This document shows, one piece after another, positions 27,638-36,231 of a DNA stretch of 64,000 nt. The translations under genes were made by a program, and so were the position numbers. This DNA comes from Pelagimonas varians (GTDB lineage: Bacteria > Pseudomonadota > Alphaproteobacteria > Rhodobacterales > Rhodobacteraceae), in the NCBI RefSeq assembly GCF_003208435.1, contig NZ_QKMF01000016.1, forward strand, positions 45,571-109,570, read 5' to 3'. Within the stretch, counting starts at the first letter, position 1, and every line of letters begins with the position of its first letter. The notes under the pieces are model-generated. The model was not told the DNA's origin and made no database searches. It saw only the letters and a program-made list of their open reading frames with translations.

Positions 27638-27820
27638 TTGGAACGTGGTCTCTACAAGGTGTTCCCCAAAAAAGGCTGGGTTTGCATCGGATTTGAGGAT
27701 CTCGATGAACCCGCAACCCAATGTCAAATGTGCGAAAGCCAGGACATCCGGTATGTTCGCCAACAACTCTTTAATGATTTTTCTCTCATCTGGCCGGGTC
27801 GGGCTCAAATGATAAATTGA
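27638..27820 (+). pseudogene. Truncated small Cys-rich protein remnant
   Basis: The frame reads KVFPKKGWVCIGFEDLDEP then TCQMCES-type CQMCESQDIRYV. This resembles a small bacterial family in which GFEDLGEP and CQMCE.QEIRYVH are followed by HPDY and a second cysteine pair. Here the frame diverges after IRYV and lacks the second half. It starts only with TTG. Most likely a decayed or truncated copy. The rest of 27627-27928 is AT-richer and contains the SIR2 promoter region. Confidence 0.45.
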
Positions 27821-27928
27821 TCAATCTAAGGTTGAGGCTCTGATATTGTTTCACTTCCTATTTTCGGGCAGACGAATATAGTCAAAGGATATATTTTATT
27901 CTTTTCAGCTTTTAGGAATTAGCCTCGC

Positions 27929-28951
27929 GTGACGGAAGAAGAAATCGCCAAGATATCCCAATCTTGTTTTCATGGCTGCCCTACAATCGTCCTTGGCAGC
28001 GGAGCATCAATGCCTCATGGGCTTCCCAGCATGGGGGAGCTGAGCACGTACCTTAGCGAGAACATGAAGACAGAGGGCGACGCTGAAGATGATGCTTGGT
28101 TGCTAGTTAAGGTAGCGCTGGCCAACGGCGATCACCTCGAGGCGGCTTTGGAGGGAAAAACACTGCCTGCATCGCTAGTGTCAAAAATTGTAAGTCTAAC
28201 TTGGCGTTGCGTGAACGAAAAAGACATGCAGCTTTTGGACGCCGCCGCCCAGGATGGTAACTTTGCGTTAGGCGGACTCTTGGCCAACATGTTCAGCAGT
28301 ACGCATAGCGAGGTACATGTAGTCACGACAAATTATGACCGCGTTGCCGAGTTTGCCTGCAACTCCAGGAATGTGTTGTTTCAGACTGGATTTGCGCCTG
28401 GTTATATTCAGACGTGGGAAAGTACGGGCCGTGTAAAATTGGTACGCGGGGCAAAGGCCGCCCGCGTCGTCAAGATTTGGAAGATCCACGGATCTCTTGA
28501 TTGGTTCCGCACCGCCGACGATAGGACGATAGGGTTACCAGTGTTCGAACTGCCGTCCAAAGATAACTACACGCCGCTTATGGTAACGCCAGGGTTAAAC
28601 AAATACGAAAAGACCTATGAAGATCCGTTTCGAACAACCATCAATGGAGCTGATGCAGCACTAAAGGCAGCTTCTGCTTTCCTTTGTGTGGGCTTTGGTT
28701 TTCGAGACCAGCACATCCACCCCAAGCTAATTGAGCGATGCAGGGAGAGGAACGTCCCAACAGTGGTGCTGGCCCGAACGTTAACGGAAGAAGCAAAAGA
28801 CTTCCTGAAAAACAAGGCGGGCACGAACTACTTGGGAATCGAACGATCTGGAACCGGTAGCAAAGTATACTCTCATACCTGTCCGGAAGGCGCCGATGTC
28901 CCAATGCCAGATCTTTGGTCGCTCGACGGCTTCAACAATTTAGTCCTTTAG
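27929..28951 (+). CDS. SIR2-domain NADase of a SIR2-HerA defence pair
   Basis: 340 aa, GTG start. NAD-binding signature IVLGSGASMPHGLPSM (about 20-35), TTNYDRVAEF (about 131) and KIHGSLDWF (about 188), then FLCVGFGFRDQHIHP: the layout of defence SIR2 domains that degrade NAD+ on infection. It lies 9 bp upstream of herA, in the same two-gene arrangement as known SIR2-HerA systems, in which the two proteins assemble into one complex. Infection-triggered NAD+ depletion is the expected outcome. Confidence 0.9.
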   Translation: MTEEEIAKISQSCFHGCPTIVLGSGASMPHGLPSMGELSTYLSENMKTEGDAEDDAWLLVKVALANGDHLEAALEGKTLPASLVSKIVSLTWRCVNEKDMQLLDAAAQDGNFALGGLLANMFSSTHSEVHVVTTNYDRVAEFACNSRNVLFQTGFAPGYIQTWESTGRVKLVRGAKAARVVKIWKIHGSLDWFRTADDRTIGLPVFELPSKDNYTPLMVTPGLNKYEKTYEDPFRTTINGADAALKAASAFLCVGFGFRDQHIHPKLIERCRERNVPTVVLARTLTEEAKDFLKNKAGTNYLGIERSGTGSKVYSHTCPEGADVPMPDLWSLDGFNNLVL

Positions 28952-28960
28952 GAAGCGTAA

Positions 28961-30703
28961 ATGTCCATTTTCAATTTCTCCGACACCGAATCCCTTGGTA
29001 GCGTAATTTCAGTCGATACCGCTGCGGTCACTATTCGCGTTGATGACCTGGATCGTCTCAAACGTCTCCAAGTCAACCGACTGGTGGTTCTCCAAAGCAG
29101 CAAACCTGGGCAGCATCTAATAGGTATTGTCGTGAAGATTACCCGGAAGCCTGACACTCGTGAACTTGAAGATGCCGAAATTGACGACGACGATCTTGTT
29201 CCCAACGAAAACAACCTGGTGAAAGTCACCCTCATCGGCACACTGCTCGACCGAGTCGGCAATGATCAGAACGTGTTTCGACGTACACTTGAGACTGTGC
29301 CGGAAATCGATGCAAACTGCTTTTCACTGGATGGCGAGCAGCTTACCAAATTTATGCAAGTCATTTCCGATGTTAAAACAGACGGACCTAAGCTGTCTCT
29401 CGGCCATTTTACATTGGATGATGACGCAATCGCCTACCTCAACGGGAACAAATTTTTTCAGCGCCACGCAGTAATTGTTGGCAGTACAGGCTCTGGGAAG
29501 TCTTGGACTACAGCAAGGTTGCTCGATCAGATTGCCGAGTTACCACAGGCAAACGCCGTCTTGTTTGATATCCATGGCGAATATCGTCCATTAAAAAGCG
29601 AAGCATTTAAGCACCTTCGGATCGCCGGGCCATCAGACATAGAACATGATCGTGGATTAGCCGATGATGTCCTTCACTTACCATACTGGCTGCTGGGCTA
29701 TGAGGCTTTGCTTTCGATGTTTGTAGATCGCAGTGACCAGAATGCCCCAAACCAATCAATGATCATGACCCGTGCAATCGTTGAAGCTAAAAAGAGCTCT
29801 CTTGACCCAGTTAAGCACAGAGAGCTTCTAGAAAATTTCACAATCGATAGCCCCGTGCCCTTCGATATTAACACTGTTCTCAAAAAGCTTAAGGATCTGG
29901 ACGAAGAGATGGTCCCAGGAGCAAGGGGCGATAAACAGGGCCCATATCATGGTAAGCTCAGCCGATTGATTGGGCGTCTGGAAGCCAAGAGGCATGATCG
30001 CCGTCTGGCCTTCCTGTTCCAACCACCAACCGAATGTATGGACATGGCTTGGCTTGAAAAGATGGTCCACGCCATCTCTGCCGGACGTGGCGCACAAGAC
30101 AACAACGAAGGCGGTATCAAAATCATCGACTTTTCAGAGGTGCCGTCTGACGTGTTGCCACTGATGGTGAGCCTATTGGCTCAAATCATCTTCTCAACCA
30201 GCCTTTGGACAAAGTCCGACAAGCGCCACCCGATCGCTATTATGTGTGACGAGGCCCATCTGTATATCCCTGAGCGCATGCAAGCTGACAGTTCTGACGC
30301 CGTTGCTGTTGAGATATTTGAACGGATCGCCAAAGAGGGCCGAAAGTACGGAATTGGCCTTGTTGTGATTAGTCAGCGGCCGTCAGAAGTAAATCGCACT
30401 GTACTCAGCCAGTGTAATAATGTGGTTGCAATGCGTCTGACAAACAGTGACGATCAAAGCGTTATCAAGCGTCTCTTACCCGATAGCCTTGGAAGCTTCG
30501 GTGATTTGCTGCCTGTTCTGGATATTGGCGAAGCACTCGTCGTTGGTGATGCCAGCCTACTGCCAACGCGAATTCGGGTCGCTGAGCCAAAGATGAAACC
30601 AGATAGCCAAACAGTCGCCTTCTGGGATCGTTGGAATGAGGATACTCCAATATCGGACACCCAAATTTCTATTAGTTCTTGGCGGAAGCAAAGCTCGTCG
30701 TGA
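28961..30703 (+). CDS. herA: HerA-type ATPase of a SIR2-HerA defence pair
   Basis: 580 aa. N-terminal HAS-barrel domain, Walker A GSTGSGKS at residues 174-181, Walker B IAIMCDEAHLYIP (about 425), and the arginine/sensor region IAKEGRKYGIGLVVISQRPSEVNRTVLSQC. HerA/FtsK-like hexameric DNA translocase; in SIR2-HerA systems it scaffolds and activates the NADase and may contribute nuclease activity. Start ATG with GGAAG upstream. Last gene of the defence island on this strand. Confidence 0.92.
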   Translation: MSIFNFSDTESLGSVISVDTAAVTIRVDDLDRLKRLQVNRLVVLQSSKPGQHLIGIVVKITRKPDTRELEDAEIDDDDLVPNENNLVKVTLIGTLLDRVGNDQNVFRRTLETVPEIDANCFSLDGEQLTKFMQVISDVKTDGPKLSLGHFTLDDDAIAYLNGNKFFQRHAVIVGSTGSGKSWTTARLLDQIAELPQANAVLFDIHGEYRPLKSEAFKHLRIAGPSDIEHDRGLADDVLHLPYWLLGYEALLSMFVDRSDQNAPNQSMIMTRAIVEAKKSSLDPVKHRELLENFTIDSPVPFDINTVLKKLKDLDEEMVPGARGDKQGPYHGKLSRLIGRLEAKRHDRRLAFLFQPPTECMDMAWLEKMVHAISAGRGAQDNNEGGIKIIDFSEVPSDVLPLMVSLLAQIIFSTSLWTKSDKRHPIAIMCDEAHLYIPERMQADSSDAVAVEIFERIAKEGRKYGIGLVVISQRPSEVNRTVLSQCNNVVAMRLTNSDDQSVIKRLLPDSLGSFGDLLPVLDIGEALVVGDASLLPTRIRVAEPKMKPDSQTVAFWDRWNEDTPISDTQISISSWRKQSSS

Positions 30704-30840
30704 GCTGGTGCATCTTTTGAAACAGTTATGCACTTCCAGCGGATAGAATCATTGTGGTTACGGGAACCTTGATTACGGGTAGCTCTGGGTTGAAACGCAT
30801 AGCTTACTCAAAATATTAACATAATAAACCTTACAAGCCG

Positions 30841-31587
30841 TTAGTAATTGACCTGTTCGAAGCCATAATTCCCTTCGTAGTCACGCCAATCAACGAAGAC
30901 CGACCGATGGTAAATGCTCGGGCAATTGTACCCCCATCTTTCAAGGCCAGTATGTGCCTCGGGTAGAGCTGCTGGAGCAGACCGAGCCCATGAAAAATCA
31001 CCTTGGGTTCCATAGGTGCCGAGGTAAATGGTTGCAGATCGGTTGCAGTCTCCGTCGCGGCCTGACTCGTTTTGGCGTGCATATCGGACATCATAGACGC
31101 GGATTGAGCGTACAAAGTTGAATTCTGGGCCGCTAATGTCGATGTCAGCGCGGTCTTGGACCAACTGGAGCGCAAATCCTTCCGGAAGCAGGTTTGGCTT
31201 TGGTCCAGCAAGGTTTAAGACGGCATCTTCAGAAGACAGAGGTTCGGTTGCAGGCGACAAAAGCGGTCGCGGGCGATCCTGATTAGTGAACAAAATATCG
31301 TAGAAACGACCTCGATTATCCGACGGAGCAACTGGATCATACGATGCGCCCATTGGGCACCGCCAAATCTGTAATGGTGGTTCAATGGGCCAAGGTGTGA
31401 TCCGGCGGATAAATTCGGCGCGTGCACGGGCACATGGAACTGATGCTGGCCAGCCGCCAGAGAGGCACAGTAAGATTGCGCAGTCGATCTGGTAAGTTTG
31501 AGCCTGAACACGATTGGCAAGGCCTACGGACGAACCAACAAGTGCAAGTACGGCCACAATTGAGTATTTTCGAAATGTGCGAAGCAT
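30841..31587 (-). CDS. Secreted Cys-containing protein, unknown function
   Basis: 248 aa from the ATG at 31587 (AGGA 9 nt upstream). It has a Sec signal peptide (MLRTFRKYSIVAVLALVGSS, cleavage near VQAQT). The mature N-terminus DCAILLCLSGGWPASVPCARARAEFIRRI resembles small periplasmic conjugation-type proteins of the TrbM kind by its cysteine spacing; the rest is unlike them. Divergent from neither defence nor phosphonate genes; its AT-rich upstream DNA suggests an independent promoter. Function unknown. Confidence 0.7.
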   Translation of the reverse strand: MLRTFRKYSIVAVLALVGSSVGLANRVQAQTYQIDCAILLCLSGGWPASVPCARARAEFIRRITPWPIEPPLQIWRCPMGASYDPVAPSDNRGRFYDILFTNQDRPRPLLSPATEPLSSEDAVLNLAGPKPNLLPEGFALQLVQDRADIDISGPEFNFVRSIRVYDVRYARQNESGRDGDCNRSATIYLGTYGTQGDFSWARSAPAALPEAHTGLERWGYNCPSIYHRSVFVDWRDYEGNYGFEQVNY

Positions 31588-31685
31588 GTGAAGCATCCTA
31601 TCGAGTAGGGTGTAAGCAGCATGACTCCGTTAGTATATTATTGCAACTCTAAATATATTATTGATAATAATACGCATAATCTATC

Positions 31686-31790
31686 TTATGTTAAATATAT
31701 GCTTAAGCCCCTGGTGGTGGCTTTGATCTCAAGTTTGCACACGTTTTGAACATAGGCGGCGGTTAAGTTTTTCAGAGTTATGGCGAATCC
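31686..31790 (-). pseudogene. Possible tyrosine-recombinase N-terminal remnant
   Basis: On the minus strand the frame reads LKNLTAAYVQNVCKLEIKAT then RGLSIYLT before a stop. This resembles the first 30 residues of plasmid/phage tyrosine recombinases (LTAAFV..V..PG..GDGRG.GLSL.V). Too short and diverged to be sure. If real, it marks an old integration site at the edge of the defence island. Confidence 0.3.
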
Positions 31791-31949
31791 GTCCATTCCT
31801 CCATTTGGTAAAGACGCGGGTGAAGGGTTCCAACACAAAACTGCGAAAAATGCTGGCGTCGAGCTCATTTGATGATCCGCCATACGACGCCCAAATTACG
31901 GAGGGTCTGTCCTACGGAAATATTTCAATAGACTGACAGCCCTCAAAGA

Positions 31950-31982
31950 CGTCACAAAACAGTCATGCAAACGGTCTAAGGT
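31950..31982 (+). promoter_or_regulatory. PHO box upstream of aldo/keto reductase
   Basis: Three 11-bp units in phase, the first CGTCACAAAAC (31950-31960), the second with GTCAT at the same phase. The site ends 33 bp before the TTG start. Confidence 0.65.
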
Positions 31983-32015
31983 TTCTGCCTATTACTGCAT
32001 ACTCGGAGCGATCTG

Positions 32016-32954
32016 TTGAAAGAAATCAATGCGCAAGATGGCTCAAAGACATCTACACTCTGTTTCGGATGCATGCAATTTGGCGGCACGGCCGATGCTG
32101 CGGCAAGCCAAGCCATGTTCGAAGCGTGCAAAGAGGCGGGCATTAACTTCTTTGACACCGCCCATACCTACACGGGGGGCTCCTCTGAGCGAATGTTGGG
32201 CCAGTTTGCAAAACTGGATCGCGAAAAGCTGATCGTGGCAACCAAGGCTGGCTATACCGGTGGTAGCGGCCGCAACAACATTATTCGGCAATTCGACGAA
32301 AGCCGCATACGGCTTGGCCTCGACACAGTCGATATCCTCTATTTGCACCGCTGGGACCCGGAAACACCCTTACAAGAGACCTTCGAGACATTGGAAGCTT
32401 TGCAGCGATCAGGCAAAATTCGCTATATCGGCGTGTCGAACTTTGCTGCGTGGCAGGTGATGAAAGCCCAGGCGGCGGCAAATATTGTGGGAACGCGCAT
32501 CGACATAATCCAGCCAATGTATTCGCTAGTCAAACGTCAGGCAGAGGTTGAACTGTTTCCAATGGCACTCTCAGAAGAGATCGCCGTCGCCCCTTATTCC
32601 CCCCTTGGTAGTGGATTGCTGACGGGCAAGTATTTTTCTGGCGGGGCGGGGCGTCTTTCGACGGACAAACGCTATGCCGCCCGCTATGGCCAAAAATGGA
32701 TGCTTGATGCGGCACGAGCGTTGTCAGAACTGGCTGCTGAACTGAGTATTGACACTGCCACGCTTTCCGTCGCCTGGGCCGCACAGAATGCTGCTGTAAC
32801 AGCTCCGATCATCAGCGCACGCAATGTTGAGCAATTGAAACCTTCTTTGGACGCTAAAGACGTGATGTTGAGCGCGGCAGTTTATGCGCGCATGGAAGCT
32901 TTGTCACCAAGACCTGCTCCAGCGACGGATCGGCTTGAGGAAGCCAGCAGTTAG
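32016..32954 (+). CDS. Aldo/keto reductase
   Basis: 312 aa, TTG start with CGGAG upstream. AKR signatures: FDTAHTYTGGSSERMLG (catalytic Asp and Tyr), KAGYTGGSG (Lys), LYLHRWDP (His), IGVSNFAAWQ, and PYSPLGSGLLTGKY. NADPH-dependent carbonyl reduction; substrate unknown. A PHO box directly upstream suggests that it is part of the phosphate-starvation response, perhaps reducing an aldehyde released from organophosphorus compounds (inference). It converges on the next small gene with stop codons overlapping by four bases. Confidence 0.88.
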   Translation: MKEINAQDGSKTSTLCFGCMQFGGTADAAASQAMFEACKEAGINFFDTAHTYTGGSSERMLGQFAKLDREKLIVATKAGYTGGSGRNNIIRQFDESRIRLGLDTVDILYLHRWDPETPLQETFETLEALQRSGKIRYIGVSNFAAWQVMKAQAAANIVGTRIDIIQPMYSLVKRQAEVELFPMALSEEIAVAPYSPLGSGLLTGKYFSGGAGRLSTDKRYAARYGQKWMLDAARALSELAAELSIDTATLSVAWAAQNAAVTAPIISARNVEQLKPSLDAKDVMLSAAVYARMEALSPRPAPATDRLEEASS

Positions 32955-33244
32955 GCTGGTCCGGGAATTTCGCCTTCCCAGTGTTCGCCCATGGCGACAA
33001 TGCACGATGTTCCGTTTGTGTAGTTCTGTACGATGATCCAGTCACCGTTTCTTTCGGTAACCCATATTTCAAGCAGAGTTTCAGGGTCCCGCAGGCCCCT
33101 CCCCTGACGCTCTGCACCCAGAGCATTCGTCAGCATATGCGCCATGCGCGTGCTGTCATCACAACTAACATCGGTCATTTGCGCGTCCGCAAGTGGAGGA
33201 AACGAGAAGCAGATAAACAGAGGTAGCGCATAACGAAGAACCAT
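32951..33244 (-). CDS. Small secreted protein, PHO-box controlled
   Basis: 97 aa with a clear signal peptide (MVLRYALPLFICFSFPPLADAQ). The mature part has two cysteines (VSCDD and TSCIVA) that could form one disulfide, and resembles no named family that I can place. AGGATTTTCTT precedes the ATG. A PHO box reads into it from 33292. A periplasmic role in phosphorus scavenging is inferred only from regulation and neighbours. Confidence 0.72.
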   Translation of the reverse strand: MVLRYALPLFICFSFPPLADAQMTDVSCDDSTRMAHMLTNALGAERQGRGLRDPETLLEIWVTERNGDWIIVQNYTNGTSCIVAMGEHWEGEIPGPA

Positions 33245-33270
33245 AAGAAAATCCTAATCGCCTGACTTTC

Positions 33271-33292
33271 AAAATGTAACAGTTTTATGAAG
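33271..33292 (-). promoter_or_regulatory. PHO box for the small secreted protein
   Basis: On the minus strand CTTCATAAAAC is followed in phase by TGTTACATTTT: two 11-bp units close to the alphaproteobacterial PHO-box pattern. It ends 26 bp before the gene start. Confidence 0.65.
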
Positions 33293-33389
33293 CCTTGTGG
33301 ATAACTGTGGCGCCAAGGCAATATGTATCAATCATTGCAAAAGCTTGCGCCTTTAGCGTTCGGAGAGCGTCATGTTTCTTTTACTTTTA

Positions 33390-33433
33390 TGTAACGAAAC
33401 TGACTTAAAACCGTCATCAAACCGTAGTTTCCG
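33390..33433 (+). promoter_or_regulatory. Extended PHO box of the phnCDEE operon
   Basis: Four consecutive 11-bp units, three of them ending AAAC; the first is TGTAACGAAAC (33390-33400) and the third contains CGTCAT. The most regular PhoB-type array in the window, 32 bp upstream of phnC. Confidence 0.75.
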
Positions 33434-33465
33434 CCGGTTACGCCCTCATCAAACAAGGGGGCGAT

Positions 33466-34281
33466 ATGCTGACGATTGATAAGCTGACCAAGCGGTTCGG
33501 GGATAAAACGGCTGTAGATGCTGCAAACATCTTGGTGGAAAAACCGTCAATGATTGGGATCATTGGCCGTTCTGGTGCGGGTAAGTCAACGCTTTTGCGG
33601 ATGGTCAATTGTCTGAGCGATGCGTCCGAGGGCACGATTACCTTTGAGGGTGAAGAGATCACAGGGCTGCGGGGAGCTGCGCGGCGCAATTGGCAATCAC
33701 GATGCGCCATGATTTTCCAGCAGTTCAACCTCGTCCCCCGCATGGATGTCGTATCAAACGTGCTGCACGGCACCCTGAACAAGCGGTCGACCTTTGCGAC
33801 AATGTTCAATCTTTACCCCCAATCTGATATCCACCGCGCGATCGAAATCCTTGACCGGCTCGGTATTGCGGAACAGGCCCCAAAGCGGGCCGAGGCACTA
33901 TCAGGCGGCCAGCAACAGCGCGTAGCGATTGCGCGCGCCTTGATGCAGGACCCGAAAATCATCCTTGCCGATGAACCTATCGCCAGCCTTGATCCGATGA
34001 ATGCGCAAGTGGTCATGCAAGCCCTGCGCCGCATTCACGAAGAAGACGGGCGCATGGTCATCGCAAACCTGCACACGCTTGATACCGCGCGGCGCTATTG
34101 CGACCGCGTTATCGGGATGCGCGATGGGCGGATCGTTTTTGACGGCACGCCAGAGCAGCTGACCACCGGGGTCGCACGTGACATCTACGGGGCGGGCGCG
34201 GACTTTTCCGAAGCCGCCACTTCCACCGAAATCGAAACACTGGACAGGGCAGAAGTCCGCGAAGTGAAAGCCTACGCCTGA
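33466..34281 (+). CDS. phnC: Phosphonate ABC transporter ATPase PhnC (copy 1)
   Basis: 271 aa. Walker [10 protein letters not shown] (34-42), Q-loop [12 protein letters not shown], signature LSGGQQQR and Walker [12 protein letters not shown]. Cytoplasmic ATPase for uptake of phosphonates or phosphate esters with the PhnD and PhnE proteins encoded next. First gene of phnC-phnD-phnE-phnE-SDR-hexapeptide transferase, directly behind a four-unit PHO box. Confidence 0.93.
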   Translation: MLTIDKLTKRFGDKTAVDAANILVEKPSMIGIIGRSGAGKSTLLRMVNCLSDASEGTITFEGEEITGLRGAARRNWQSRCAMIFQQFNLVPRMDVVSNVLHGTLNKRSTFATMFNLYPQSDIHRAIEILDRLGIAEQAPKRAEALSGGQQQRVAIARALMQDPKIILADEPIASLDPMNAQVVMQALRRIHEEDGRMVIANLHTLDTARRYCDRVIGMRDGRIVFDGTPEQLTTGVARDIYGAGADFSEAATSTEIETLDRAEVREVKAYA

Positions 34282-34377
34282 GCCAGTTTCAGCCTGCGCG
34301 TCTGCTGCAGGCCACCTTAATCAACCCCGCCCCCAGATAGCCGCATAGCGGTAGGGCAACAAACCACGGAGATAACA

Positions 34378-35289
34378 ATGAAAAAGACCCTCGCACTGGC
34401 GCTTGCCGCCTCCACAGCCCTCAGCACGGGCGCTTTCGCCCAGGAAATCACCGAATTCCGCATCGGCATCCTTGGCGGTGAAAATGCGCAGGACCGGATG
34501 AATAGCTACCAGTGTCTGGCGGACTTTACGACGGAAGCGCTCGGCGTCGAAACCAAGCTTTTCGCCCCTGCCGACTATAATGGCGTCATTCAGGGCCTTC
34601 TGGGTGGCACCATCGACATGGCATGGCTGGGCGCATCTTCCTATGCCGCAACATTCCTGCAGGATCCGGACGCGGTTGAGCCTGTTTTGATCAAGGTCAA
34701 CCTTGATGGCTCAGTCGGCTACCATTCTATCGGCTTTGCCCGCGTCGATAGCGGCGTTACATCGCTGGATGACATGCAGGGAAAGGTGTTTGGTTTCGGT
34801 GATCCAAACTCCACATCGGGCTACCTTATCCCTTCCATCGAGATCCCGCAGTACAAGGACGGTATCACAATGGAATCCGGCGAATACTTCGGTGAAGTGA
34901 AATTCACAGGCGGTCATGAGCAGACCATCGTCGCAGTGAACAACGGCGATATCGACGGCGGTGTGACGTGGGCCGACGGTCAGGGCAACTGGGAAGACGG
35001 CTATAACTCCGGCGCGCTGCGCAAGGCGGTTGATGCAGGTCTCGTCGACATGAACGACATGGTTCAAATCTGGAAATCCAATGTGATCCCTGAGGGCCCC
35101 GTCGTTCTGCGTCAAGCTCTGCCCGATGATGTCAAAGCCACAATGGTTGCGCTGGTTGATGGCCTTTACGAAGCAGACCCGGAATGCGCCTACGGCGTCG
35201 CTGCGGGTGACACGCTGGGTTTTCAGCCCGTCACGCACGCGATGTACGAAAGCATCGTAGCGGCACGCCAGTCCGTCATTGGGAACTAA
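34378..35289 (+). CDS. phnD: Phosphonate-binding protein PhnD (copy 1)
   Basis: 303 aa periplasmic solute-binding protein. Signal peptide MKKTLALALAASTALSTGAF with cleavage before QEITEF. PhnD hallmarks: NYNGVIQGLLGG-type DYNGVIQGLLGGTIDMAWLGASSYA, FGDPNSTSGYLIPS, and the DGGVTWADG region. Binds the ligand and delivers it to the PhnE channel. It is followed by a hairpin before phnE, a common way to give the binding protein excess over the membrane components. Confidence 0.93.
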   Translation: MKKTLALALAASTALSTGAFAQEITEFRIGILGGENAQDRMNSYQCLADFTTEALGVETKLFAPADYNGVIQGLLGGTIDMAWLGASSYAATFLQDPDAVEPVLIKVNLDGSVGYHSIGFARVDSGVTSLDDMQGKVFGFGDPNSTSGYLIPSIEIPQYKDGITMESGEYFGEVKFTGGHEQTIVAVNNGDIDGGVTWADGQGNWEDGYNSGALRKAVDAGLVDMNDMVQIWKSNVIPEGPVVLRQALPDDVKATMVALVDGLYEADPECAYGVAAGDTLGFQPVTHAMYESIVAARQSVIGN

Positions 35290-35308
35290 ATTAATTTTTA
35301 TGACGCAT

Positions 35309-35340
35309 CCGGTAGCCCTTTGGGGCTGCCGGTATTTCTT
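35309..35340 (+). terminator. Intercistronic hairpin between phnD and phnE
   Basis: CCGGTAGCCC at 35309-35318 pairs with the sequence ending at 35332 (one G-U pair, TTTG loop), followed by TATTTCTTT. Probably a partial terminator or mRNA-stabilising element that raises phnD over phnE. Confidence 0.65.
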
Positions 35341-35355
35341 TGTCCGGGGGTCAGG

Positions 35356-36231
35356 ATGGCAGACATATCACTGAGTGGCGCACCACAGAACGTAGACGGC
35401 ATTCAAGCCAGCTATATGGCGCAGGTACAGCGCCGCAGGCTTTATGGCGGTCTCACACTTTTGATTTTCGTCGTTCTGATGGTTTCCGGGTTCAATGTCG
35501 CAGATGACCGCAACGCTGGCGGTTTCTGGGATGGACTGCATCAGATCGGCGATTACCCCGCCGATGTTCTGTCAGAAGCATGGGAAAAGCGCGCCGATCT
35601 GCCCGCCCTGATCGCCAAGTATTTTCCTGCCTTGGTAGAAACCATAAACATCGCCGCTGTCTCGACCCTGATTGGTGCAATTGGCGGCTTGTTCCTGTCG
35701 CTGCTCGGCACCCGCGGCTTGGCGAAATGGCCGCGTCTGATCCCCTTGTTCCGCCGCATCTCGGATATCATGCGCGCCGTGCCCGAAATCGTCATCGCAC
35801 TGGTTCTGATCTTTGTGCTGGGCGGTGGGCCCGTTCCTGCAATGATCGCAATTGCCATCCACACGGCTGGCGCACTGGCCAAGATGTTTTCCGAAGTGTC
35901 CGAAAACACCGACTTGAAAGCTGTCGAAGGGCTTGCCTCCACAGGTGCTACATGGTCGCAGCGGATGCTTCTGGGGGTGTTGCCGCAGGTCGCGCCAAAC
36001 TACGTGAGCTACACGCTGCTGCGCTTCGAGATCAACATCCGTGCCTCTGCCATCCTTGGTTTTGTCGGTGCGGGTGGTCTTGGTTATGAGCTGCGCAATT
36101 CCATGGCTTGGGGACCGGGCCGCTTTGACGAAGCCGCCGCGATTTTTATCCTCCTGTTCGGCACGATCGTGTTCTTCGATCAAGTGTCCAGCCGCTACCG
36201 CAATCGTTTGACTGAGGGACAAGGCCAATGA
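35356..36231 (+). CDS. phnE: Phosphonate ABC permease PhnE (copy 1a)
   Basis: 291 aa from the ATG at 35356 (GGGGGTCAGG upstream), preferred to an earlier in-frame start. About six transmembrane segments; permease EAA-type loop region at EGLASTGATWSQRMLLGVLPQVAPNYVSY and GFVGAGGLGYELR. Pairs with the second PhnE as a heterodimeric channel. Its stop overlaps the start of the second phnE (ATGA). Confidence 0.92.
   Translation: MADISLSGAPQNVDGIQASYMAQVQRRRLYGGLTLLIFVVLMVSGFNVADDRNAGGFWDGLHQIGDYPADVLSEAWEKRADLPALIAKYFPALVETINIAAVSTLIGAIGGLFLSLLGTRGLAKWPRLIPLFRRISDIMRAVPEIVIALVLIFVLGGGPVPAMIAIAIHTAGALAKMFSEVSENTDLKAVEGLASTGATWSQRMLLGVLPQVAPNYVSYTLLRFEINIRASAILGFVGAGGLGYELRNSMAWGPGRFDEAAAIFILLFGTIVFFDQVSSRYRNRLTEGQGQ

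Larger units (their letters stand above)
31588..32015. other. 428-bp intergenic boundary between defence and phosphorus islands
   Basis: The left part is AT-rich with two copies of TATATTATTG near 31632-31660, probably the promoter of the leftward secreted-protein gene. The middle holds a possible integrase remnant on the minus strand. The right part carries a PHO box for the aldo/keto reductase. Confidence 0.5.
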
